Assembly: GCA_027886175.1 (NCBI GenBank)
Contig: JAJNNQ010000011.1
Location: 806,001-870,000, forward strand
From: Phylloscopus collybita
Taxonomy: Eukaryota; Chordata; Aves; Passeriformes; Phylloscopidae
Direction: 5' to 3'
DNA: 64,000 nt
Below are positions 10,396-18,662 of the stretch, one piece after another (the first letter of the stretch is position 1; every line of letters begins with the position of its first letter). The notes beneath the pieces are model-generated. The model ran no database searches. It was not told the origin of the DNA and saw only the letters and a program-made list of their open reading frames with translations. Both the position numbers and the translations under genes were made by a program.

Positions 10396-12468
10396 TCAGT
10401 GGTTGGAGAGCAGCACCCAGAGGCGAAAGCGCAGCTGACCATAGGCTCTCATTGCCTCTCTGTGGGCAGCTGGATCTCGAGCCAGGTGCTCAAAGAGGTT
10501 GAGCGGCTCAACCGTTTCCACTGCCGGCGGCACGCGGATCTCTGCAGGAAGCCGCTCGTTGCCCAGCACAAAGTGGTCCAGGCATTTCAACTGCAGGCAG
10601 CGGCCCAGGTAGGACATGATGTCCCAGAGCCGCCGCGCAAACTCCCTCCTGCGCCACTTGGACAGCGGCACGGTGGTCAGCACGTGCATGACCACGGTCT
10701 TCCAGATAGAGCTGGAAAAACCCGTGCCCCTGAGGATGCAGGTGAAGACCTGAAGGCATTTCAGGTGCAAGTTCTCACAGGGCACCTGCCTGGCGATGTG
10801 CTGGAAGAATTTTGCCTCAGCCACAGCGAATGTCTCAGGCCACTCTGTGCTTGCCACGACGTTGTCCTCGGCAGCCTGGCTGACCACAAAGACGTCGGAG
10901 TCTCCTTGGCGCACCCCAAGGAGCATCTCCACTGTCAGGCTCTTCTTGCCTTTGCTCAGCCGGCATTGGCAGGACCGGCTGCCGGGCTGAATCTCCAAGC
11001 GCCAGGACTGTGACTGAGGCACATGCAGCCACGAGGATCTCACCAACTGGGAGAACCAGTGGGAGGTTTTCTCCACGTCCAGGTAGGAGGCGGTGCAGAG
11101 TGTCTTGAGGAGGCTGCGCTTCTGCCTCCGCCGCAGCTCCTTCTGCGAGTGGTGCAGGAGGCACAGCAGCTCCTGGCCCAGCTGCTCCCTCTTGCACGTG
11201 CACACCAGCTCCACGCGGACCCTGAAGCTCCTTGCTGCCGTCTGCCCTGCACCGTTGGGCTCCAGGTGGAAGGCGTGCCCTGGCGGGGGATTCAGCGGCA
11301 CCAGCACGCGGTACACCCCATCCCACTCACGGGGACTCCAACCCTCAAAGGCACTGCCCACCCCGATGGCTTCTTCAGGAACCGGCAAGAAGCTATTGCT
11401 GACGCTGTCCACAAAGACACGCGTCAAGCTCTCCATCAGCTCCGCTGTCACTGAGCAACCTGTCTCCAGCTCCTCCACAGGCCACTGTACGCCATCCACA
11501 AAAAGGATGCTCTGCCTTCTCCCAACACCTTGGGTGTCTTTGTCTCCAGTTCCACCACGGCCTCTTTCTTCCTTGCCACCCTCACTGCCTTCTTTATCCC
11601 TGGCTGCCACGTTATTTTGTTGGCCTTTCCTCTCCTCATTCTTGTTTCCTTCCACATTTACCCTGCCCTGTTCCTCATCCTTGCTTCTGTCATTGTCATC
11701 CTCTTTTATCGTTTCCTTCTTTTCTTGCTCAGAGGAAGCAAAACCACCGTGGTCTACTTCATTCCCACCATGGCTGCTTCTCTGGTCACTGGCGTCACTA
11801 CTTTCCTGCACCTTCACATCTGTGTGTTCTTCCTTTACTTCCACATTGCCTTCACCTTCGTTTACATCATCACTGTTGCCTGCCTTCATATTTACACCAC
11901 TGTTTTTTTCTTCCTTTCTGTCTCCTTCTTCTTCCTTTGCAGCGTCCCTGTCCTCCTCCGCCTGCACATCCTGGTTTTCTCCATCCTTGACTTCATTGCT
12001 GTCTCCATCATCTCCTTCAGCCGCAGGGCTGCCTTCTCTGTTGTTTCCACTGCTGCTGTCATCTGCCTCCACTGTCCCATCAAGGTCTTCTCTGCCCTCT
12101 TCTGCATCAACACTCTTCTCTTCCTGATCTTTTCCTCTCTCATCTCCCAAGGCCTTGCAAGAGCTCTGGTCCTTGCTGCTGCTGCTGGCTTCACAGCTCC
12201 TTCTCCTGCAGCTAAACCACAGGCCCAAGAGGAGCAGGAGTCCAGCAAGAACCCAGAATGGCCACTGTTGCAGAGCACCAAAGAGCGGGCTTCCCCAGCC
12301 CTTGTCCTGCTGCTCCAGCTCCTGCAGCAGCCGAGCCATCTCTCGTTCCAGCAGCTCCTGACGCTCCTGCATTTGCCGGTGCGTGGCCTCATCCAGCCCA
12401 TCGCCAGCTGGCTGCGGGTACTGGATCAGGCTGTGCACGAGCACCAAGAGCAAGGCCAAGAACGCCAT
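10396..12468 (-). CDS. ITPRIPL1: ITPRIP-like protein 1, single coding exon
   Basis: A 690-residue type I-like membrane protein of the ITPRIP/Mab-21-like family. Visible in order: hydrophobic N-terminus (MAFLALLLVLVHSL, signal peptide), a coiled-coil rich in Glu/Gln/Leu at about 25-55, a transmembrane helix at about 69-86 (FWVLAGLLLLLGLWF), a basic stop-transfer CRRR, an Asp/Glu/Ser/Gly-rich linker at about 95-320, then the conserved nucleotidyltransferase-fold-like region 325-690 (WPVEELETGC, HLARDP near the end). The start is ATG 12466-12468 because it lies three bases after an acceptor (CTCCTGCAG, ACC, ATG); the frame is open further upstream only as intron. The family modulates IP3 receptors or is of unknown function. 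The acidic linker is longer than I expect for the family. The name rests on domain order and was not searched. Confidence 0.85.
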   Translation of the reverse strand: MAFLALLLVLVHSLIQYPQPAGDGLDEATHRQMQERQELLEREMARLLQELEQQDKGWGSPLFGALQQWPFWVLAGLLLLLGLWFSCRRRSCEASSSSKDQSSCKALGDERGKDQEEKSVDAEEGREDLDGTVEADDSSSGNNREGSPAAEGDDGDSNEVKDGENQDVQAEEDRDAAKEEEGDRKEEKNSGVNMKAGNSDDVNEGEGNVEVKEEHTDVKVQESSDASDQRSSHGGNEVDHGGFASSEQEKKETIKEDDNDRSKDEEQGRVNVEGNKNEERKGQQNNVAARDKEGSEGGKEERGRGGTGDKDTQGVGRRQSILFVDGVQWPVEELETGCSVTAELMESLTRVFVDSVSNSFLPVPEEAIGVGSAFEGWSPREWDGVYRVLVPLNPPPGHAFHLEPNGAGQTAARSFRVRVELVCTCKREQLGQELLCLLHHSQKELRRRQKRSLLKTLCTASYLDVEKTSHWFSQLVRSSWLHVPQSQSWRLEIQPGSRSCQCRLSKGKKSLTVEMLLGVRQGDSDVFVVSQAAEDNVVASTEWPETFAVAEAKFFQHIARQVPCENLHLKCLQVFTCILRGTGFSSSIWKTVVMHVLTTVPLSKWRRREFARRLWDIMSYLGRCLQLKCLDHFVLGNERLPAEIRVPPAVETVEPLNLFEHLARDPAAHREAMRAYGQLRFRLWVLLSNH

Positions 12469-12471
12469 GGT

Positions 12472-12759
12472 CTGCAGGAGGACACACAGAAGGGGTTCAG
12501 TGGGGCCGCAAAGGAGCCAGACAGTGGGGGCAGGAGCCGCCGGGATGCGGCGGCAGGAAGGAGAGGGCCCCCCCGGCCCCGGCAGCTGGCCGGCGGCAAG
12601 GCCTGCACCGCTGCCCCCGCAGGCACCGGGGCCTGAGCACGGCGCTCCCGCCAGGGGCTGGGCCCCGCATGCAGGGCCAGATGACACGGCCCGGCTGGGT
12701 GCCGGCACTTCTGCCCCAGCCCTCCCCCAGCCCTGTGTCCCCACTGCGTGTGCACTCAC
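12472..12759 (-). other. 5' UTR intron of the ITPRIPL1-like gene
   Basis: A 288-base intron predicted from a donor GCG/GTGAGTGC at 12759 and an acceptor CTCCTGCAG ending at 12472. It separates a short noncoding first exon, ending at 12760, from the coding exon. A TATA-like CTCTAAAAGG lies on the minus strand near 12.80 kb, which would put the transcription start close to 12.78 kb. Confidence 0.55.
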
Positions 12760-12829
12760 CGCTTGTCCAAGCTCTACTGGGGCAGCGGCAACCGCCGGGG
12801 CCTTTTAGAGCCGCTGCCCCCATTGTGAC

Positions 12830-13369
12830 ACGGGCCCCGTGCTGTCACAGAACCCAGAGCGCATCACAGGCCGGCCCCAGCCGCCGTTCCCAGCCCAGCT
12901 CGGGGAACTCATCATGGCCCTGGATGCCCAAAGCCCCAACAGACACCAAGCGCAGACGCGTCACTTGGGAACCTGGCAACCCCAGAGCTCCCCTTTCCAA
13001 AGCAGGCGCAAGTGCCCTCCCGCACAACCCCTGTCAAATATAAATTTGGGTGACATGACCCATGGGTGTTCTCAGCACACAGCTGTAGGTTTTTATTTAA
13101 TACTGGTCAGGGGACATTTTTTTATAATTGGTATTTAGACTTCTTACTTTTGAGGCAGGATGTAGGCTAATGTTTTGTTACACATTTAGTGAGAAATCTT
13201 TCTGAAACAAGTCCCCGTTGCTTGGAAGATGCACAGGAAGATCTAATACCATCTTGAAAAGGGCCAATAAGTTAATTACGAAATTATGAATGTCTTCATT
13301 CAGCTCTTAGCTCTCAAACTCTATGGTTCAACGCTGTGGAAAATTCTGGCATAGCCAGGATTTTGTTCA
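12830..13369. other. Noncoding spacer
   Basis: Upstream flank of the ITPRIPL1-like gene, then A/T-rich DNA up to the provirus. Nothing coding was recognised. The bases touching the LTR (GTTCA) do not match those at the other proviral end (GGGGG). Confidence 0.5.
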
Positions 13370-13902
13370 TGTATTGGTTTGGGCAAATTAGAAGACCCTC
13401 CGAGGGGAAGTCCCCTAAGACAAACCTCCACCACCCCTCCCCGCCCCCAGCCCTGGGTTTGGGAAGGAAATTCTTTGGAGGAGACAAGTGGAAAAAACCG
13501 ATTTATTAACAAGAACTCTTCCCCCCACAAGAGAAAAGGAAAAGGCTCAAGTTACTGTGGGGGGAGGGCACAGAGCTTCTTCCGCGGGCTCGGAGATCCT
13601 CGGAGATCCTCAGGTCAGGTCCTCAGGTCCAGAGCCGGTCCAAATCTTCGGGGGGGGGGGGGGGGGGGGGGGGAGAAAGGGAAAAGGGAGAAAAGAAAAA
13701 AAAACAGAAACAGCACAAAAACAAGCAGCAGAAAGCAAAAGTGGCTAAACTAGCAAGCAGGAGCAAGCAAGCAGCAAGCAGCCAGCCAGCAGCAAAGCCA
13801 AAAGCAGCAAGAGCAGCAGAAGCCACAGCCAGCAAAGCATTGGCTGTTAGACATAACAACACAGTCCAGATATGGGATATAAGGCTCTGTCAACCCAGGA
13901 CA
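13370..13902 (-). mobile_element. 3' LTR (type 1)
   Basis: Begins (minus strand) TGTCCTGGGTTGAC and ends CCAATACA. It contains a pure G run on the plus strand (13,651-13,673) corresponding to the C tract of the LTR at 7.7 kb. Confidence 0.8.
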
Positions 13903-13917
13903 TTCCACCCCTTATCC
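13903..13917 (-). other. Polypurine tract of the provirus
   Basis: The minus strand reads GGATAAGGGGTGGAA directly before the LTR TG, identical to the tract at 7,715-7,729. Confidence 0.65.
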
Positions 13918-14028
13918 CATATCGTGGACACACAATAAGAACTTCCATCTCACTTACTCAGACCTTCGACACTTACACGTTTCCATCTGTCTTACTTGCT
14001 CGGACCTTTGACACTTCACATATGAGTC

Positions 14029-15324
14029 CTACCCCACATTCAGATCCCCCTGAGGTACACATCGTACTGTTCCATCTTTCTGCATTATCCACCATGTAAA
14101 ACCCAGTCCTTGAGCAGAGACAATTTCACGGATGGGTTTGCCTGTACTCGAGGTAGGGTTGATCCATACTGTCTTTCTTGCTCGAACCTTTTTTGCCATA
14201 TCGAGCACAGTCTCATGTGTCTCCTCTCGCTTCATTATTGCCAGAGCAGAAGCGTATTCAGCTGGCCCAAGTCGCACAAGTTTCCTCCACATTACAGGTG
14301 TACATGGTACCAGGTCTGGATTCCTAGTTGTTACATCATCTGAAAAAATGAGCTCTGCTACTGCCATCTCTCTCAGACGTTGGATCCCCTGTTCTATGGT
14401 CCTCCACTGTGTCTGCTGCAGATAGAGGTCATCTGCACACAGATATCTTTGTGCTACACCATACAGAATCCGTTCCCAGAGGCTGTGAGCATTGGCTTCC
14501 CTCATCATGCCCTGGTCGATAACAGGATCAAGTGACAGTGATCCCAAATGCCTCGCCTCAGTGCCATCCAGGACTGTAGCCTCCCCTGCAGCATCCCAGA
14601 GGCGAACTAACCAACTAATTATAGATTCATTGGGTTGTCGCCTGTAATCCTTTCTTAGGCCCCTAAGGTCCTTTAGAGAAAAGGAATCAATATTGGCTCC
14701 AGAATCTACACCCCTCGATGTGGTTTCTGATTTTGGTGAAGGTCCTTCTCCTGGATTATCATCATCATCCTCCACCTTGCGATCGGTCTTCCTTGCACAC
14801 TTTCCACCTTTTGTATTAGCAGCAACAGCCCTTAGTTGAGGCCTGCTGTCTGATTTAACTACTGGTCTGGAGCCTGGAATATTAGCTGCAGCCTGAGTGA
14901 CTGGGATGGTAACTAGTTTATCTCCCTGTTCCCTGTCTTCTATCTGCTGTCCTTCAGTATCTAGCAGAGTACGATAAACATATGCCAGGGCCCAGCTCAC
15001 TGCAATAATCCTTTCCTCCTTAGTATTATTACCATGGCACTTCTCCTTCAAGTACCTTGCCACCTTAACTGGGTTCTGAATTTGTTCAGATGGGAGGTCC
15101 CAGATTATAGGATCAGAAAATTCCTTTAAAATTTGGCCTCTATCTTCCCATTTCCCACTCCATTCAAGATTTCTCCTACTTGGTTTTGCCCCTGAATCAG
15201 AAGTCTCATTAGCCCCTTTGGAAATCACAGCTTTCATCTTATGTAAGCTGCAGACAGTATAGAGGACACTCACTAAATTAAATACCAGAAAGATGGACTC
15301 TTTAACACTCAGGGGAAACAACAT
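14029..15324 (-). pseudogene. ERV Gag fused in frame to integrase C-terminus
   Basis: A 431-codon uninterrupted frame. Residues 1-29 are hydrophobic (Met 30 could be the true start). The middle carries a Lys/Asp-rich linker and a Gag-like segment (DLRGLRKDYRRQPNESIISW, later RILYGVAQRYLC). From about residue 380 the frame switches to the integrase tail seen at 7.46-7.60 kb (KTVWINPTSS, TWWIMQKDG, CVPQGDLNVG) and ends at the equivalent stop. The join lies near 14,183. All enzymes are absent, so the element would need enzymes from a relative. The deletion keeps the frame open; whether it is translated is unknown. The host lineage is uncertain (env-less, ERVL- or ERVK-like). Confidence 0.8.
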
Positions 15325-15754
15325 TTTCTAACAGAGATATAAACAATTCATAGGAGAAGAGGGAAAACAGAGGCTGAAAAAGCTCCTCCCCCGCTTCTCC
15401 CCTAACAAACTGAGTGCTCAACCATAATAACGAACCATCAAACATATTTACAGCCTTTCTGTAAATCATCACAAACAAGCCCAGCCCAATGAATATTCTG
15501 ATTAGTGCCCCACGGCTACACGAACTACATATTAGGAGCAATACCAGAGCTATTTCCGGGTAAGGAAATAGCCCTAGGTACCACAGAAATAGTAGAATCT
15601 CAAAAGACCCTAGGGACCAAAAATATTGGGAGGCTTTCACCCCAAATGACATTATGAGTCTAGAAAAAAACATCCCAATACACCCAAAAAAAAAAAATTA
15701 GAATCACCAATATTATTATTATTAAGGTTTTTTCCACTTGCTTTGGTTCCAAGT

Positions 15755-15772
15755 TTCCCAGCCAATGCACCA
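15755..15772 (-). other. Primer binding site, tRNA-Gly type
   Basis: Minus strand TGGTGCATTGGCTGGGAA, five bases past the LTR end. From memory of tRNA-Gly(GCC), whose 3' end reads TTCCCGGCCAATGCACCA, 17 of 18 positions are complementary. Confidence 0.7.
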
Positions 15773-15777
15773 AAAAG

Positions 15778-16325
15778 TGTATTGGTTTGGGCAAATTAGA
15801 AGACCCTCTGAGAGGAAATCCTCTAAGGCAAACCTCCACCACCCCTCCCCGCCCCCAGCCCTGGGTTTGGGAAGGAAATTCTTTGGAGGAGACAAGTGGA
15901 AAAAAACCGATTTATTGACAAGAACTCTTCCCCCCACAAGAGAAAAGGAAAAGGCTCAAGTTACTGTGGGGGGAGGGCACAGAGCTTCTTCCGCGGGCTC
16001 GGAGATCCTCGGAGATCCTCAGGTCAGGTCCTCAGGTCCGGAGCCGGTCCAAATCTTCGGGGGGGGGGAAGGGGGGGGAGAAAGGGAAAAAGGGAGAAAA
16101 GGAAAAAAAAAAACAAAAAACCAGAAACAGCGCAAAAACAGGCGGCAGAAAGCAAAAGTGGCTGAGTTAGCAAGCAGGAGCAAGCAAGCAGCAGCAGCAA
16201 GCAGCCAGCGAGCAGCAAAGCCAAAAGCAGCAAGAGCAGCAGAAGCCACAGCCAGCCAAGCATTGGCTGTTAGACATAACAACACAGTCCGGATATGGGA
16301 TATAAGGCACCGTCAACCCAGGACA
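15778..16325 (-). mobile_element. 5' LTR (type 1)
   Basis: Same ends as the 3' partner. Its outer edge touches the G-rich sequence upstream of class II beta exon 2 that is intact at 35.52 kb. Confidence 0.8.
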
Positions 16326-16781
16326 GGGGGAGAAGGGGGGAAAGGGGGAAAAGGGGGGAGCCCGGGATGGGAGCGGGGGAGGAGGAGGGGACCCCCCGAA
16401 GGAAGAGCGGGAGGGGCTGAGGGTCGGGGGAAGGCGAGGGAGGGGTGGGAGAGGGTGGGGAAGTGGGGAAAAGGGGAGGGTGGGACCCCCAAACTGAGCG
16501 GGAGGGGGCTGGGGATGGGGGGATTGAGTTCCAAAGGGTGGGAAAGGGAGAAAAGGGGGGAACGGGACCCCGAGAGTGATTTGGGGAGCGGCTGGAGGTG
16601 GGAGGGGAGGGGATGGGAAAGGGGAAATGGGGGGAAGGGTGGGAAAGAGGAAGCGGCAGCGCGGGCGGGAGGGACCCGTGGCGGCCGTGGGGCACAGGGG
16701 GTGCGGAGCGGGGATCCGGGGGGGCCCGGAGCTCTGGGGGTGCTGGGGGGGCAGCCCCTGACCGGTGTCCGGCACACCCAG

Positions 16782-18662
16782 GGGTGTTCCAGCTGATGAT
16801 GAAGTCCGAGTGTCACTTCATTAACGGCACCGAGCGGGTGAGGTTCGTGGAGAGGCAAATCCACACCCGGGAGCAGCTCTTCCACTTGGACAGCGACGTG
16901 GGGCTGTACGTGGGGGACACCCCCTTTGGGGACAAACAGGCCCGGTACGGGAACAACCAACCGGAAACACTGGAGTACAAACGGGGTCAAGGGGACAGGC
17001 TCTGCCCCCACAACTACGAGGGGATCACCCCGTTCCTGGTGGAGCGCAGAGGTGAGCGTGGGGCAGAGCGCGTCCCCTCGGGCCCTGCCCTGGCAATGAC
17101 CCTGGAGCCCCTCAAACCCCCACTGGGAATCACCCCAGAGCCCTCAGCCCTCCCTGGGCCCATCCCCAGGACCTCCCAGTCCATCCCAGTCCATCCCAGT
17201 CCCTCCCAGTCCATCCCAGTCTCTCCCAGTGCCCCCCCGCGTGTCCATCCCGGCCGTGTGTGGAGCCGACACCAATCAGCCAATCAGAGCGCGAGTTGCT
17301 GATGACTCATCAGTTGCCAGGCAGATCAGCAGCGCCGAGTGCCCCGCGCTGGACTCGGCCTCCCAGCGCCGCGCGCTTCATTCCCAGTTCATCCCAGTCC
17401 ATTCCCAGTTCATCCCAGTCCATTCCCAGTCCCTCCCAAGCCCACACCGCCCCTCCCCTCTCTCTCCCAGTTCCCCCCAGCTGATCCCAGTCTGTCCCCT
17501 CTCTCTCCCAGTTCCCCCCAGCTGATCCCAGTCTGTCCCCTCTCTCTCCCAGTTCCCCCCAGCTGATCCCAGTCTGTCCCCTCTCTCTCCCAGTGCCCCC
17601 CAGCGTTTCCATCTCGCTGCTGCCCTCGAGCTCCCAGCCCGGCCCCGGCCGCCTGCTCTGCTCCGGGATGGATTTCTCCCCTGCCCAGAGCCGGCTGAGG
17701 TGGTTCCAGGGCCAGCAGGAGCTCTCGGGGCACGTGGTGGCCACCGCCGTGGTGCCCAACGGGGACTGGAGCCACCAGCTGCTGGTGCTGCTGGAAACGC
17801 CCCCCCGGCCCCGCGGGGTCACCTCCAGCTGCCAGGTGGAGCACGTCAGCCTGGAGCAGCCCCTGAGCCGGCACTGGGGCACGGGGGAGCCGCTGGCCGG
17901 GCCGGCAGAGGCACTGGGATGTGCTGGGAGCAACTGGGAGGGAGCTGGGGAGAACCCGGTTGGAGCTGGGAGAGGGGCTGGGGGCTGTGGAAGAGCGGAG
18001 CAGGAGTTTGGAGGGGGCTGGGGAGGGTGGGATGAGGTTCCGGGGGTGCTGGGGGGCGCTGGGAGGGAGTTTGGGGGTGCTGGGTGTGACTGGGATGGAT
18101 GGGAGTGAGCCTGGAGGGGCTGGGAGGAGCTGGGGGATGGGAAAGCGGGGCTGGGATGAGGTTGGTTGTGCTGGGAAGAGACTGGGAGGGGTCTGGGTGA
18201 GTCCTGGAGGGGCTGGGAAGGGACTGGGAGAGGCTTTGGGGGTCCTGGGGGGGAAACTGGGAGGGGGCTGTGGGATCCTGAGAGGGACAGGAGGGGCTTT
18301 GGGGGGTCCTGGGGAGGCCGGGAAGGGATTGGGAGGAGGTTTCAGGGGGTCCTGGGTGGGCTGGGGGAGACTGGGAGGGAGCTTGGAGGGGCCTGGGGTG
18401 TCTGTGCGAGGTTTTGGGGGGTCCTGACCCCTGCGGACCCCCCAGAGATGCCGCCGGACGCCGCCCGCAGCAAGATGCTGACGGGGATCGGGGGCTTCGT
18501 GTTGGGCTTCGTCTTCCCGGCGCTGGGGCTCGGCTTCTGCCTGCGCAGGAAGGTGATGGGGGGTCCCGAGGGTGGTGTCCCCCCTCCCCCGGAGCGTGTG
18601 TGCTCCCCCCGGGGCCCCCCAGCCCGGGGTCACCCCCTTTTCTCTGCCCACAGAGCTCCTGA
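16782..18662 (+). CDS. MHC class II beta chain, copy A (exons 2-5)
   Basis: Cell-surface antigen-presenting beta chain. Exon 2 (16782-17051, 270 bp, beta-1) has the N-glycosylation site in HFINGTERVRF, Cys in KSECHF paired with Cys in LCPHNYEG, and the His-Asn pair that holds peptide. The usual Trp61 is Gly (ARYGNN). Exon 3 (17594-17878, beta-2) has both Ig cysteines (LLCSGMDF, SSCQVEHV). Exon 4 (18446-18552) is a connecting peptide and transmembrane helix (GIGGFVLGFVFPALGLGF); exon 5 adds Ser-Ser-stop at 18654-18662. Acceptors are normal; the exon 3 donor reads GGG/GCACGG, not GT. No signal-peptide exon was found, because the provirus ends 456 bp before exon 2. It may be a pseudogene. Confidence 0.8.
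17272..17321 (-). promoter_or_regulatory. MHC class II X-X2-Y promoter module in intron 2, antisense
   Basis: The minus strand reads CCTGGCAACTGATG (X box, 17321-17308), AGTCATCAGC (X2, 17307-17298), 10 bases, CTGATTGG (Y box, 17287-17280) and a second CTGATTGG (17279-17272). From memory of the HLA-DRA promoter (CCTAGCAACAGATG ... CTGATTGG), the X-to-Y spacing is identical at 34 bases from X start to Y start. RFX, CREB and NF-Y binding with CIITA recruitment is the known role. It lies inside intron 2 and points away from exons 3-5. Activity is untested. Confidence 0.7.
17459..17593 (+). repeat. 41-bp minisatellite carrying the exon-3 splice acceptor
   Basis: Units of 41 bp each contain a TCTCTCCCAG acceptor followed by a TTCCCCCCAG start. 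Acceptor-like CAGs end at 17470, 17511, 17552 and 17593; the last is the real exon-3 acceptor. The unit length is not a multiple of three, so upstream acceptors shift the frame. Confidence 0.85.
17930..18430 (+). repeat. G-rich degenerate minisatellite in intron 3, copy A
   Basis: Imperfect repeats of CTGGGAGGG-like words fill the intron between the beta-2 and transmembrane exons. The same holds at 36.93-37.43 and 57.43-57.93 kb. The G-run density could favour quadruplexes on the plus strand. Confidence 0.7.

Larger units (their letters stand above)
13370..16325 (-). mobile_element. Internally deleted ERV provirus, minus strand
   Basis: In proviral order it reads 5' LTR (16325-15778), primer binding site (15772-15755), gag ORF (15324-14029) whose end is integrase, polypurine tract (13917-13903), 3' LTR (13902-13370). 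Protease, reverse transcriptase, RNase H and most of integrase are missing, and there is no env. The LTRs are about 533 and 548 bases; much of their difference lies in the homopolymer C tract and short indels. The flanks lack a target-site duplication, and the 16326 side is class II beta sequence also present at 35.52 kb. Same LTR family as the pol fragment at 6.3-8.3 kb. Confidence 0.85.

Noticed and set aside
11093..12636. Long plus-strand open frames opposite the ITPRIPL1-like gene
   Set aside because: They are Ser/Leu/Phe-rich mirror images of the acidic linker and conserved domain on the minus strand, with no domain of their own.
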